Positions 43,867 to 52,962 of a DNA stretch of 64,000 nt are shown piece after piece. The notes under the pieces are model-generated. The model searched no databases. It worked only from the letters and a program-made list of their open reading frames with translations, and had not been told where the DNA came from. This stretch comes from JACCTU01 sp963769665 (GTDB lineage Bacteria > Actinomycetota > Thermoleophilia > Gaiellales > Gaiellaceae): assembly GCA_963769665.1 (NCBI GenBank), contig CAVYMQ010000003.1:1302001-1366000 (forward strand), written 5' to 3'. The translations under genes were made by a program, and so were the position numbers. Each line of letters begins with the position of its first letter. Position 1 is the first letter of the stretch.

Positions 43867-44040
43867 TTATCGCCGAGGCGGGCGGCTGCGCCAGTACGCG
43901 ATCGCCGCGGCGGCGGCGCGCGGCGCCTGCTTCCGCGTCGCGTCCATGAGCTGCCGCCGCTGCTCGGGCGGCAGGCGCCGCCAGACCTCGAGCGCGGTGA
44001 GCGCGAGGCCGATCGGACCCGGGCGGCGAATGAGCGGCAC
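43867..44040 (-). CDS. 57-aa hypothetical protein
   Basis: GTG 44040 opens PLIRRPGPIGLALTALEVWRR, then LPPEQRRQLMDATRKQAPRA and ends AYWRSRPPRR. The helical LPPEQRRQLMD pattern and good codon usage make this frame the protein-coding one, rather than the two longer overlapping frames. An AGGA-type site lies upstream. It is probably a small soluble or peripheral protein; the family is unknown. Confidence 0.65.
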   Translation of the reverse strand: MPLIRRPGPIGLALTALEVWRRLPPEQRRQLMDATRKQAPRAAAAAIAYWRSRPPRR

Positions 44041-44077
44041 GCGGACATCCTCGCACGCGGGCCAGGTTCCGAAACCG

Positions 44078-44479
44078 TTACTCCGCGACGAGTGGCCTGG
44101 GGCTGCGGTCGTCCGGGCGCTGCGGCCCGAGCTCTGCGAGGAGCCGCTCGTCCGTCTGCGGCCGGATCGGCGGAGGCGCCCTACGGCGTGAAACGAGCGG
44201 AGAGGCAGGGGTCGGCGCAGTCGGGATCGCCGGCCGGAGGCGGGGTCGGCTCGGCCGCGGGGCAGCCGCTGGCCGGGGACGCTCCACGGGCGTCGCGCTC
44301 GACTCGGGTCGCCCGGGTGCGGGGAAGACCGACACGGTGGTCTCCCGGGTCGCTACAGGCATCCTGAGGGCCTCCTCGAGCGGTGCAGGCTCCCGGAGGG
44401 CCAGCGGCAGGAGAAAGCTGGCCGCGAGCCCACCGGCCGCCGCCGCGACGACCGCCGTTTTCGCAACCATTGCTCTCAT
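44078..44479 (-). CDS. membrane-anchored Pro/Arg-rich protein
   Basis: About 133 aa. ATG 44479 lies 7 nt after a GGAG site. A hydrophobic anchor (about 6-29, AVVAAAAGGLAASFLLPLAL) is followed by a disordered Pro/Ala/Arg-rich segment (PAAAPRPSRPRLRPA) and an acidic end. No enzyme motif. Divergent from the GGDEF gene. It could be a low-complexity secreted tail protein. Confidence 0.55.
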   Translation of the reverse strand: MRAMVAKTAVVAAAAGGLAASFLLPLALREPAPLEEALRMPVATRETTVSVFPAPGRPESSATPVERPRPAAAPRPSRPRLRPAIPTAPTPASPLVSRRRAPPPIRPQTDERLLAELGPQRPDDRSPRPLVAE

Positions 44480-44539
44480 GCTTGCGCTCCGTCCAGCCGA
44501 AATCACTCGAATGAGGCATCGGCGCCTAGAGGTGCAGCC

Positions 44540-46321
44540 TTGAACCGTTTCAGCGGCCGCAGCTTCAAGTTCAAACTCGTCCTCTACTTCGGGCTGCTCT
44601 CGCTGCTCCCGGCGGCGGCTGCGTTCTGGGGCTTCACGTCAGTCGCGAAGCAGAGCGAGGTGCGCCGTGTCGACGCGCGTCTCCAGTCGGGGCTTCGCGC
44701 CGCCGTCATCGCGTACGGCGAAGATCTCGCCCGTGCAGAGCGGGTGGCCTCCGTGCTTGCGAACGACCGCCGCCTGCAGCGAGCACTCGAACGCGGCGAT
44801 GCGAGAGCGGCGCAGGAGATCCTCAGCTCGAGGCGCAACGTCAGAGTCGAGGCGGCGGACTTCCAGGTCGGTGTGCGCCCTCCCCTCGCCGCCGAGCGCC
44901 GCGTGAGGGTCGACGGTCCTGACGGGCTGCTCGGCTACGTGATCGCGTCGGTGCCGTTCGACCAGGAGCTGCTCCAAAAGGCGAAGCAACGTTCGGGCCT
45001 CGGCGAGAACGAGCAGTTCGTCGTCGTGCATCGCGGCAGGCTCGTCGTCGGCGCGGGGTGGACCCAGGCACCGCTCGATGTGCCCGCCGACCGTCCGACG
45101 ACCGTGTCGATCGACGACAAGCGGCAGCGTGTCCTGGTCGCGGCCACGCCCGGTCACACCGGCGAGCCGACGCTCGGCGTCGTCGCGCCGCAGGAGGCAA
45201 TCGACGCGGCGGCGATGGGCATCCAGCAACGGCTGCTGCTCGGGTTGCTCGCTGCGCTCCTCCTGATCGCGCTCGTCGCCTACGTCGAGGGACGTTCCGT
45301 GGTGCGAACGGTGTCGAGCATCGCGAACGCCGCGAACGCGATCGCGCGCGGGAAGTACGACGAACGAGTCCCGGTGCGCGGCCGCGACGAGCTCGCGAGG
45401 CTCGGCAACGCGTTCAACCAGATGGCCGACCAGTTGCAGTACCGGCTGGAGGAGCTCGAGTCGGAACGGCACCGCCTCCGCGAGGCAGTCTCCCGGTTCG
45501 GCGACGCGCTCGCTGCGACGCACGACACCGACCAGCTGCTGCGCGCGATCGTCGAGACCGCAGTGGAGGCGACCGGAGCGACGGGCGGAATGCTGATCGG
45601 CGTCGACGGCGAGGTCGTCGAGGTTGGCACGCCGGGAACGGGGTCCGATCAGCTCGAGCTTCCCCTACGGGCGAGCAAGAGCACGTTCGGGACGCTCTTC
45701 CTCTTCGGCCGTCACTTCGACGAGGAGTCGCGACTGACGGCGGCGTCGCTCGTCGGCCAGTCGGTGATCGCGCTCGACAACGCGAAGCTGCATCGCATCG
45801 TCGAGCGGCAAGCACTGGTCGATGGCATGACCGGCCTCGCGAACCGCCGCCAGGCAGAGGACGCGCTCGCGGCCGAGCTCTCGCGCGCATCCCGCTTCGG
45901 CGGGGCGCTCTCGGTCGTGATCGGAGACCTCGACGACTTCAAGCGCGTGAACGACGCGCACGGGCACGGGGTCGGAGACACCGTGCTCCGTGAATTCGCG
46001 CACCTCCTCGAACGGACGGTCCGCGACGTCGACATCGCCTCCCGCTGGGGCGGCGAGGAATTCCTGCTCATCCTCCCCGGGACCGACGCCGAGGGCGCCG
46101 TCCAGCTCGCCCAGCGGGTCCGCGACTACCTCGAGGACAGGACCCTGCTGACCCCCGAGGGGGTTCCCGTGCGGGTCACGGCCAGCTTCGGGGTGGCTGA
46201 GGCCCAGGGGGAAAGCGAGCCGGCAGAGCTCGTGGCGGCCGCCGACGCGGCCCTCTACGAGGCCAAACGCCTGGGAAAGAACAGGGTCGCCCGGGCCCCG
46301 GTCCCTGTCGAACAGCCGTGA
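44540..46321 (+). CDS. membrane diguanylate cyclase (sensor-HAMP-GAF-GGDEF)
   Basis: 593 aa. TM1 (about 12-32), an extracytoplasmic sensor domain (35-230), TM2 (about 232-252), HAMP (255-305, IARGKYDERVPVRGRDELARLG), a coiled coil, a GAF-like domain (about 320-415) and GGDEF (about 425-585). The active motif is G504-G-E-E-F in SRWGGEEFLLILPGTD, so cyclase activity is expected; the upstream RxxD product-inhibition site is not evident. TTG start 44540. It makes c-di-GMP; no PilZ or EAL partner is in the window. Confidence 0.92.
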   Translation: MNRFSGRSFKFKLVLYFGLLSLLPAAAAFWGFTSVAKQSEVRRVDARLQSGLRAAVIAYGEDLARAERVASVLANDRRLQRALERGDARAAQEILSSRRNVRVEAADFQVGVRPPLAAERRVRVDGPDGLLGYVIASVPFDQELLQKAKQRSGLGENEQFVVVHRGRLVVGAGWTQAPLDVPADRPTTVSIDDKRQRVLVAATPGHTGEPTLGVVAPQEAIDAAAMGIQQRLLLGLLAALLLIALVAYVEGRSVVRTVSSIANAANAIARGKYDERVPVRGRDELARLGNAFNQMADQLQYRLEELESERHRLREAVSRFGDALAATHDTDQLLRAIVETAVEATGATGGMLIGVDGEVVEVGTPGTGSDQLELPLRASKSTFGTLFLFGRHFDEESRLTAASLVGQSVIALDNAKLHRIVERQALVDGMTGLANRRQAEDALAAELSRASRFGGALSVVIGDLDDFKRVNDAHGHGVGDTVLREFAHLLERTVRDVDIASRWGGEEFLLILPGTDAEGAVQLAQRVRDYLEDRTLLTPEGVPVRVTASFGVAEAQGESEPAELVAAADAALYEAKRLGKNRVARAPVPVEQP

Positions 46322-46412
46322 TCTGCGCTAACCTCCCGCCCCAGGTTTCGTCAGACTTCACCGTGGCCTTACAATCGGCCGCCCCAGTCCCGTCCCCGAG
46401 CCCGGAGAAACC

Positions 46413-46721
46413 ATGCCCGTAGAGACCCCGTCGTTGTTCGCACAAGTCATCCAGGAGCATCTCGAGCTCCGCGACCGGAATTCGCTGCTCGAGAACCAGA
46501 TGCCGATCGACCACTACATGGCCCAGGATCCGTTCGAGAACCACCCGCTGTTCAAGACCGAGGAACAGGCGCGACTCGAAGACACCATGGAGGGCATCGA
46601 GTCCCCCGAGGTCGTCGCGGTCGCCAGCCCGGTCGGTTGGCCCGGCGAGGACGCTGCCGTCGGCGAAGAGACCGAAGATGGTCTCTGGAGCCGCTCGCGC
46701 GACTTCGACTGGGGCGACTGA
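46413..46721 (+). CDS. 102-aa acidic hypothetical protein
   Basis: ATG after GGAGAAACC. Soluble, acidic: PVETPSLFAQVIQEHLELRDRN, MPIDHYMAQDPFENHPLFKTEEQARLED, ending in WSRSRDFDWGD. The ordered first 60 residues and the disordered acidic tail suggest a real small regulator or structural protein. The family is not recognised. Composition is typical of neighbouring genes. Confidence 0.68.
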   Translation: MPVETPSLFAQVIQEHLELRDRNSLLENQMPIDHYMAQDPFENHPLFKTEEQARLEDTMEGIESPEVVAVASPVGWPGEDAAVGEETEDGLWSRSRDFDWGD

Positions 46722-46801
46722 ACAGCCCCACGCTTCGCGTTTTCGTCAACCCCACCGGGGTAGACGTTGGGTTCACCACGATCGAGAGGGGTTGATCACG
46801 C

Positions 46802-47047
46802 ATGAAGATCTTCAGGCTCGCGGCGCTCGGGGCGGCGCTGCTGTACCTGTCCGACGCGACGCGGCGCGCGAAGCTGCGCGACCGTGTGCTCGGCCTGATC
46901 GGCGGCGCTCGCCAGAGCGTTGACGTCGAAGCGCCGAGTGGGGACGTCAATGTGAGCGACGATCTGGAGCAGCGCGTGCGTGCCGCTCAGGGTGCTGACG
47001 GCGTCGAGAACCTGTCGACGTCCGAAACCGAAGCGCCGACGACCTAG
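46802..47047 (+). CDS. 81-aa protein with N-terminal hydrophobic segment
   Basis: ATG behind a GAGAGGGG element. KIFRLAALGAALLYLSDATRRAKLRDRV is a moderately hydrophobic helix followed by basic residues, resembling a membrane-associated leader; the rest is acidic and disordered. It abuts the convergent kynureninase gene (stop to stop). Family unknown. Confidence 0.65.
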   Translation: MKIFRLAALGAALLYLSDATRRAKLRDRVLGLIGGARQSVDVEAPSGDVNVSDDLEQRVRAAQGADGVENLSTSETEAPTT

Positions 47048-48274
47048 TCAGGTCACACGCGCGGGCGCGTCGTCGACATGCTCGTGCTCGCCGGACTCGA
47101 CGAGCAACGCGAGCCGGTCGACGATGTCCCACGTGTCCACGAACCGCGTGTAGAGCGGCGGTAGGCCGAGCCGGATCGAGTCCGGCGCGCGGAAGTCCGG
47201 CACGACGTCGGCGCGCTCGATCAACGCACGGCAGATGCGCCAACCCTCGGGATGGCGAACCGACACGTGACCGCCGCGCAGCTGTCGGTCGCGCGGTGTG
47301 CCGAGCTCGAACCCCAGCGGCGCGAGGCGCTCGTCGTGTAGCGAGACGACGAGCTCGGTCAGCGCGACGCTCTTCTCACGGAGCGCGTCGATCCCCGCTT
47401 CCCGCACGAGCTCCGCACCGACCTCGACGGCCGCCACCCCTAGGATCGACGGCGTCCCGGCGAGGAAGCGGCCGATCCCAGGGACCGGGTCGTACGAGGG
47501 TCCCATCGCGAACTGCTCCCGCTGCCCGAACCAACCCCAGATCGGCGAGCGCAGCTCCTCCTGCAGCTCTCGACGCACGTAGAGGAACGCGGGCGAGCCG
47601 GGACCGGCGTTCAGGTACTTGTAGGTGCAGCCGACGGCGAGGTCGACGCCCGCCGACTCGAGCTCGATCGGAACCACCCCGGCCGAGTGGCTTACGTCGA
47701 GCAGGAGGAGGGCGCCCGCGTCGTGCGCGGCGTCGACGATCGCGCGGACGTCGGCGAGCGCTCCCGAGCGATACGCGACGTGCGAGACGCACACGACGGA
47801 CACGTCGCGCCCGGCGCACGTGCGCTCAACGTCAGCCGCCGTCGGCCCGTCGATCTCGTCCGCCTCGAAGGCGACGAGCTCGCCGAGCCCTTCGAGGACG
47901 TAGCGGTCGGTCGAGAAGTTGTCGGCGTCCGTCACCAGCGCACCCGACTTGCGCGCGAGGGCGGCGGCAGCGAGCTTGAACAGGTTCACCGTCGTCGAGT
48001 CGCACACGAGCACCTCGCCGCGATTCGCGCCGAGCACGGCGTCGGCCAGCAGGTCGCCCACCTCGAGCGGGCGGTCGATCCAGTCCGGCCAGGCGGTCAC
48101 GAGCCTCGAGCCCCACGTGTCGACGACGCTTCCCAGCCGCTCGATCGTCGCCTCCGGCAGTCGCCCGAGCGAGTTGCCGTCCGCGTACACGACCGGCCCC
48201 TCGATCACGAACCTGTCCCGGAAGAGCGCAAGCGGATCCGCGCGGTCGAGCGCCTCGGGTTCGGCTCGCGTCAC
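47048..48274 (-). CDS. kynU: kynureninase
   Basis: 408-aa PLP enzyme converting kynurenine to anthranilate and alanine. PLP lysine is K219 in GCTYKYLNAGPGSPAF, with D193 and H196 in LLDVSHSAG; the N-terminal YADGNSLGRLP and the WFGQREQFAM block are typical. The GTG start at 48274 overlaps the upstream hydrolase stop (GTGA). Together they form the second and first cleavage steps after tryptophan dioxygenase, which is not in the window. Confidence 0.93.
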   Translation of the reverse strand: MTRAEPEALDRADPLALFRDRFVIEGPVVYADGNSLGRLPEATIERLGSVVDTWGSRLVTAWPDWIDRPLEVGDLLADAVLGANRGEVLVCDSTTVNLFKLAAAALARKSGALVTDADNFSTDRYVLEGLGELVAFEADEIDGPTAADVERTCAGRDVSVVCVSHVAYRSGALADVRAIVDAAHDAGALLLLDVSHSAGVVPIELESAGVDLAVGCTYKYLNAGPGSPAFLYVRRELQEELRSPIWGWFGQREQFAMGPSYDPVPGIGRFLAGTPSILGVAAVEVGAELVREAGIDALREKSVALTELVVSLHDERLAPLGFELGTPRDRQLRGGHVSVRHPEGWRICRALIERADVVPDFRAPDSIRLGLPPLYTRFVDTWDIVDRLALLVESGEHEHVDDAPARVT

Positions 48275-48963
48275 GGCAACCGCTCGACGATCGCCGACCA
48301 GCTTTCCGACGCGGGGTCGAGACACTCGAAGTGCCCCTCGTCCGTCTCGACGAGCGCGACGTCGTCGCCGGTCCGGCGGGCTCGCTCCGTATACGTGCGG
48401 CTCATCTCGGCGGGCACCGTATCGTCGCGGCGCCCGTGGACGAGAAGCTGTGGGACGCCGAGCGGCAGCCGGGCCGCCGGCGAGGCGAACGCGTACCGGT
48501 CGGGGACCGCGTCCGGAGAGCCGCCGAGCAGCGCCTCGGGGGCGCGGCGACTGAGACCGAGCCGCCAGGCCTCCACGAGGTCGACGACACCGGCCTGTGA
48601 GACCGCCAGTGCCGCGCCGCGCTCGGCTGCGAGCCAGAGCGCGAGGTGCCCGCCCGCGGAGTGCCCGAGCGTCACGAGCGGCTCGTCGACGTCGGCGACG
48701 GCCGCCCTCACGTCGTCGAACGTCATCGGCCAACCGCCGTCGGCGCCCACACGGCGGTACTCGACATTCCATGCCTCGTAGCCGCGCGCAGCGAGGTCGA
48801 CGCACAGCGGGTCCATCAGGTCGGCAGCGTACGGCGCGCGCCAGAACCCGCCGTGCAGCACCGCCACGACCGCGCGATGCGCACCCGTCGGCGCGTATAC
48901 GTCCACGTGCTGGTCGGGGTGCGCGCCGTAGCTGCGCCTCCCCGGAGAATTAACACGGCCCAC
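48271..48963 (-). CDS. alpha/beta hydrolase, probable kynurenine formamidase
   Basis: 230 aa. The oxyanion motif HGGFWRAPY (from about residue 38), the nucleophile S102 in LGHSAGGHLALW, and a final Asp/His pair in RRDDTVPAEM and EGHFECLDP match the KynB-like/AFMID alpha/beta-hydrolase group. The translational overlap with kynureninase supports formamidase activity (N-formylkynurenine to kynurenine). The start is GTG 48963; longer frames upstream would run into the divergent gene. No signal peptide, so cytoplasmic. Confidence 0.8.
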   Translation of the reverse strand: MGRVNSPGRRSYGAHPDQHVDVYAPTGAHRAVVAVLHGGFWRAPYAADLMDPLCVDLAARGYEAWNVEYRRVGADGGWPMTFDDVRAAVADVDEPLVTLGHSAGGHLALWLAAERGAALAVSQAGVVDLVEAWRLGLSRRAPEALLGGSPDAVPDRYAFASPAARLPLGVPQLLVHGRRDDTVPAEMSRTYTERARRTGDDVALVETDEGHFECLDPASESWSAIVERLP

Positions 48964-48988
48964 ACGGCACGAGGCTACCCTCGGCGGG

Positions 48989-50302
48989 ATGCTGCGCTGG
49001 TTCGGCGTCGCGCTTGCAGCGCTCGTGCTGGTACCCGCCGCACAGGCTGCGCCCTCGGTCAGCGCCGCCGTCGTGCCCGGCGCACACGCCGCGACGTTCA
49101 CGTGGACGACGAGCGTTCCTGCGCGCGTGACGGTCGAGGTGGGGCGCACCGCCGACTACGGCATCTGGTTGCGCACGCCGACGCGTGCACGCACCTCCGG
49201 TCGTGCGCTGCTCGGCTCGCTCGAGCCGCTGACCGCGTATCGCTACCGCGTGACCGCACGCAGCGGACGGTCGGTCGTGCGGGCAACCGGAACGTTCACG
49301 ACGCGCGCGTTCCCCGAGTGGACGGTCGGCGCGGTCGTCGACAGCACGCTGCACGTCGACGGGCAGCCGTTCTTCCCGCGCATGGTGTACGGCCAGTGCG
49401 ACTGGGCCTATGCACAGAGCCTGAACACGGGCGTCAACCTCTACATGGGCAGCGGCTGCAGCACGCCGTGGGTGCAGCTCGACTCGCTCAGGGCGCGCGC
49501 GGTGTCTGCGATTCCCGCGGCCTACAAGGACGTTGCGGACGGACGCGGCACGATCGGCTGGTACCACCAGGACGAAGCCGACCTGTACGGGCCTCCGGAG
49601 GCCCTGCCCTTCCATCCGCCGTGGCAGCAGACGAAGCGCGTCACGTTCCTCACGCTCAGCGGGCACGTCTACAGCGGCTCGGCAGGCATCTCGGCGGGCC
49701 GCGGCGTCTATCCGAAGTTCATCGCCCGCGCGGACATGATCGGGTTCGACCTCTACCCGCTGCAGGTCTGGTGCCGGCGCGACGCCTTCCCCGCCGTCTA
49801 CGAGGCGCAGCGCGAGCTCGCCGCGCTCGCCGGCCCGCGCGCGACCTACCAGTGGATCGAGGTGGGGCGGATGGAGTTCTGCAACGGCCGGCCCGACCTC
49901 GACCCGACCCCCCTGACCATTCGAGCGGAGACGTGGCTCGCAATCGCGGGCGGCGCGCGCGGGATCGGCTACTTCCCGGACCACTGGCAGCCCCCGATCG
50001 CGCACGCGATCACGCAGCTGAACACGGAGATCTCCGCGCTCGGTCCCGCGTTGCTCGCGCGGGCACTTCCGGCAACCGCTTCGGCGGGCCCGGTGCGCGT
50101 CGGCGCACGCCACTTCAACGGTGCGACGTACCTGATCGCGGTGAACACCTCGTGGCGTCGCGTGGCCGCGACCGTCGGCGTCGCCGGCCTCCGCGGTGTC
50201 GCCCGCGCGTTCGGTGAAAACCGTGCGCTGCCCGTCCGCAGCGGCGCGATCCGCGATGCGTTCGGGCCGCTACAGGCGCACGTCTACGTCGTCGGTCCGT
50301 AG
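48989..50302 (+). CDS. secreted FnIII / TIM-barrel glycosidase-like protein
   Basis: 437 aa. Signal peptide (FGVALAALVLVPAAQAA), FnIII-like domain (about 22-105, WTTSVPARVTVEVGRT), then a catalytic-looking domain with HVDGQPFFPRMVYGQ, TIGWYHQDEADLYG, FDLYPLQVW and a C-terminal beta domain. The acidic HQDEADLY is positioned like a glycoside-hydrolase acid/base. No exact GH family can be named. Its last 19 nt overlap the convergent DUF4037 gene. Confidence 0.75.
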   Translation: MLRWFGVALAALVLVPAAQAAPSVSAAVVPGAHAATFTWTTSVPARVTVEVGRTADYGIWLRTPTRARTSGRALLGSLEPLTAYRYRVTARSGRSVVRATGTFTTRAFPEWTVGAVVDSTLHVDGQPFFPRMVYGQCDWAYAQSLNTGVNLYMGSGCSTPWVQLDSLRARAVSAIPAAYKDVADGRGTIGWYHQDEADLYGPPEALPFHPPWQQTKRVTFLTLSGHVYSGSAGISAGRGVYPKFIARADMIGFDLYPLQVWCRRDAFPAVYEAQRELAALAGPRATYQWIEVGRMEFCNGRPDLDPTPLTIRAETWLAIAGGARGIGYFPDHWQPPIAHAITQLNTEISALGPALLARALPATASAGPVRVGARHFNGATYLIAVNTSWRRVAATVGVAGLRGVARAFGENRALPVRSGAIRDAFGPLQAHVYVVGP

Positions 50303-51318
50303 AACTCGCCCAGCCGGCGAGCGAGATTGCCGACGCTCAGCGCGTCCGTCGAGTCCAGCAGCTGATCGATCGAGCCGACGCGCGGCAGATCGCGCAGCCA
50401 GGGATCGGACACGGACTCGATGCATGCCGTTGCGAAGCGCCCCGCGTCGATCACGCGGAACGGACGCGAGTGGAAGGGCCGCACGGTGGGCTCGAGGTGC
50501 GCCGTCAAGCCCGACGCGTTGTGCCGGCGTGCGAGCGCCTCGATCGCCTCGACCCAGGCGGTCTCCCGCGTCACGGCCTCGTCCGCGCCGAGCATGCGCT
50601 CGAGCGGCGGGCCGACCTCTGGTGCGCACTCGAGTTGTGCGAAGGCCGAGCCGAGCCACTTCGCGTACGGCGCGTAGCGGCGCTCGAGCAGGAAGCCGAG
50701 CCGCATCGCATCGCGCGCGAGCCGTGCAGCGACGATGCGCGAGCCGAGCTCGTCGCCGACCTCGGCGGTCCGGCCGACGAACGGCTCCTCCTGGTCGATG
50801 CGCCACCACTGGCAGCCGACGAGCCAGCGCCAGACGTCGTCGGGGTACCACTCGAGCGCTGTTCGCAGTGGCTCCAGCTCACCGGTTCCGTCCCAGAAGA
50901 CCTCCCCGGCGGTGATCTCGGAGAGGAGCTGTTGCGGCGTCGTCAGCCACTGGAGCGTCGTCAGGCCGGCGCGCGCGTCGTAGCCGAGTTGTCGTTCGAG
51001 CCATTCGCCGAGCGGCCTGACATTGACGTGCGACGACACAGGCACGTCGTCCCAGCCGTACCGGGTCGGCCAACCGCGGAACTCTTCGGGTAGGCCGGCG
51101 TCCACCGCCGCGCGCACGCGTGGGACCTCTGAGGCGTCGACGAACACGCGCATCCGCGGTCCCCAACCATGGTCGGTCGATCGCGCCGTATCGAAGCCAA
51201 GGACGTCCGAGCCCCAACCAAGCAGCGCTGCCGAATGTTCGACGTCGTCGACAAGTGGTCCCACGACGTCCTCGTAGAACGCGCGCGAGAGCTCGCGGCC
51301 CGGGACGAACTCCGGCAT
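50284..51318 (-). CDS. DUF4037 family nucleotidyltransferase-like protein
   Basis: 344 aa, soluble. The N-terminal block LSRAFYEDVVGPLVDDVEHSAALLGWGSDVLGFDTARSTDHGWGPR fits DUF4037, a nucleotidyltransferase-fold domain: GWGSDV resembles the GS motif and STDHGWGPR contains the acidic residue. C-terminal helical parts follow. ATG 51318. The biochemical role is undefined; no antitoxin-like partner was seen, so a toxin-antitoxin role is not supported. Confidence 0.82.
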   Translation of the reverse strand: MPEFVPGRELSRAFYEDVVGPLVDDVEHSAALLGWGSDVLGFDTARSTDHGWGPRMRVFVDASEVPRVRAAVDAGLPEEFRGWPTRYGWDDVPVSSHVNVRPLGEWLERQLGYDARAGLTTLQWLTTPQQLLSEITAGEVFWDGTGELEPLRTALEWYPDDVWRWLVGCQWWRIDQEEPFVGRTAEVGDELGSRIVAARLARDAMRLGFLLERRYAPYAKWLGSAFAQLECAPEVGPPLERMLGADEAVTRETAWVEAIEALARRHNASGLTAHLEPTVRPFHSRPFRVIDAGRFATACIESVSDPWLRDLPRVGSIDQLLDSTDALSVGNLARRLGEFYGPTT

Positions 51319-51384
51319 GCGCGCATCGTACGAGTCGACGGCGGAGGCGGCACGCAGGCGCCGCCTCCGCCGGAGTTCAGCGAG

Positions 51385-51534
51385 TTACCAGGTCCAGTTC
51401 GCGAGCCAGCCGAAATCGGCCAGCACGCTCGCCTGCGCGCAGAGCGCTGTGACGGCGCTCAAGCAGAGGATGCGACGCCAACGGCCGTCCCCCCTGCCCC
51501 AAAGTGCCGAAGCCCTCGAATCCCAATACCGCAT
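51385..51534 (-). CDS. possible 49-aa small membrane protein
   Basis: ATG 51534 opens RYWDSRASALWGRGDGRWRR, followed by a hydrophobic segment (ILCLSAVTALCAQASVLADF) and ends in WLANWTW. It lies in a 312-bp region with no other gene. A purine-rich GGGAGAAAGG lies somewhat far upstream. Protein-like, Trp-rich composition argues for reality, but the evidence is thin. Confidence 0.4.
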   Translation of the reverse strand: MRYWDSRASALWGRGDGRWRRILCLSAVTALCAQASVLADFGWLANWTW

Positions 51535-51630
51535 GAGTCGATGCCCTTTCTCCCTGGGACCGCAGTGCGCGGTGCCTCGGCTCAGCGTATTGAGCACCGG
51601 AGAGCCGACATCCCCCGTTCGAGGGAATCG

Positions 51631-52389
51631 CTAGGCCAGGCCTCGTGCGGCCCACGCGCGGGACGTGAGCACGAACGGCGCCGGGGGCAGCTTCCCGCGG
51701 CAGCGCTCGCGCAACTCCGCCAGACGCTTCGGGTCGAGACCTGCTGCATAGCCGCCCGCGGGCCCGACCCCGAGCGTGTACGGCTCCCACCAGTCCTCGA
51801 AGCTCGGATGTTCGACGTTGACCGGCAGCGCGGTCTCCTCGACGTCGCGCAGCTCGGCGGCCAGGAAGAGCTCGGTGAGCTGGCCCTCGCCGGAGCCTGC
51901 GAGCTTCGACTCGTCCTGCGCCTCCGGGTCGAGCTCGCGCGCTGCCTCCCAGAACGTGCTGAGCGGCCCCTGTCCACCTCCGTGATCCCAGACGCATGCC
52001 GCCACGACACCACGCTCGCGCGTCACGCGTGCCATCTCCCGAAGCCCCGCGACGGGGTCGGCCATGAAGTGGACGACGAGTTGTGCCAGGGTCGCGTCGA
52101 ACTCCCGATCGGGGAAGGGAAGCTGCTCCGCGGCTGAGCGTCGCACGTCGACCCCGGGGTGACGCTCTTTCGCGGCGGCGACGAACGGCTCCGACGGGTC
52201 GACGGCCGACACCGCGTCAGCACCCAGCCTCGCGACCAGCTCGGTCGTGAGCGCGCCCGGCCCGGAACCGACGTCGAGCACCCGCTGTCCGGCGGCGACT
52301 CCCGCGTAGTCGGCCAGCTGCGGGGCGAGGGGCACCGAGTACCTGCCCATGAAACGGTCGTACGCGTCGGCGGCGACGACGAAGCTCAC
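51631..52389 (-). CDS. SAM-dependent methyltransferase (Methyltransf_11)
   Basis: 252 aa. Motif I RVLDVGSGPGALTTELVARLG lies at about 36-56, AVDPSEPFVAAAKERHP follows, and PFPDREFDATLAQLVVHFM is motif IV; a C-terminal domain (FEDWWEPYTLGVGPAGGY) is typical of this subclass. Substrate unknown. GTG start. 19 nt separate it from the hypothetical gene upstream on the same strand. Confidence 0.88.
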   Translation of the reverse strand: MSFVVAADAYDRFMGRYSVPLAPQLADYAGVAAGQRVLDVGSGPGALTTELVARLGADAVSAVDPSEPFVAAAKERHPGVDVRRSAAEQLPFPDREFDATLAQLVVHFMADPVAGLREMARVTRERGVVAACVWDHGGGQGPLSTFWEAARELDPEAQDESKLAGSGEGQLTELFLAAELRDVEETALPVNVEHPSFEDWWEPYTLGVGPAGGYAAGLDPKRLAELRERCRGKLPPAPFVLTSRAWAARGLA

Positions 52390-52408
52390 GAGCGCGGAAT
52401 CTAGCGTT

Positions 52409-52915
52409 CTAGCGGCCGCAGACGCGGAAACCGTACGCTCGAACCTGCCGGTTGAGCCTCAGCGTGAAGTCGAGGTAGTCCGGCAGGGCGCGTGAGAGCG
52501 AGGCGATGCGAGCGTTCGCGAACGCGTACTGGATGCGGCGAGCGAGGACGACGCCGCGGTCGAGCTGGGCGAGCAGGTTGCGAGCGGCCGCGTCGCCGGG
52601 CGGCGCGCCGACGGCGCGGAGCCGGCGGTTGAAGGCGACCTGAATCCGGATCTGGTCGCCCCAGATCGAGGCGGCGGCGGCCATCCGCTTGCTCTCCGGG
52701 AGCGCGTAGGCGGCTTCGGCACGCTGGCGAAGCGGCGCGAGTTGCTTCGCGACATCGGCGCAGAGCGCGTCCCCGCGCTGGATGAACTCCGCCTTCGAGG
52801 AGGCAGCCACGGCCGTCGACGCCGTCCCGGCAAGCGCCAGTGAGACGATCGCAACGAGGACGAGAAGCCTGCCCACAGTTCGAACTTCGGTGCGAGGAGG
52901 GCTTCCCGTGATCAC
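52409..52915 (-). CDS. secreted hypothetical helical protein
   Basis: About 168 aa. Signal peptide (LLVLVAIVSLALAGTASTAVA) precedes a helical domain with SKAEFIQRGDALCADVAKQLAPLRQR and a C-terminal Cys (FRVCGR), so one disulfide is possible. This architecture (signal plus FIxxaDxiC helical repeat) is common in actinobacterial exported proteins of unknown role. The start is GTG 52915 or an internal GTG 13 codons later, just before the signal. Confidence 0.72.
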   Translation of the reverse strand: MITGSPPRTEVRTVGRLLVLVAIVSLALAGTASTAVAASSKAEFIQRGDALCADVAKQLAPLRQRAEAAYALPESKRMAAAASIWGDQIRIQVAFNRRLRAVGAPPGDAAARNLLAQLDRGVVLARRIQYAFANARIASLSRALPDYLDFTLRLNRQVRAYGFRVCGR

Positions 52916-52962
52916 CCGTACGGGTCGTTTCGACGCCGGGGGCGGCGGGAACGGGGAGTCGA

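Noticed and set aside
50284..51318. DUF4037 protein as a toxin of a toxin-antitoxin pair
   Set aside because: No small partner gene overlaps or precedes it, and its length and fold do not match minimal nucleotidyltransferase toxins.
51169..52137. 322-codon plus-strand frame between 51.2 and 52.1 kb
   Set aside because: It lies antisense to the DUF4037 and methyltransferase genes and has shadow-type composition.
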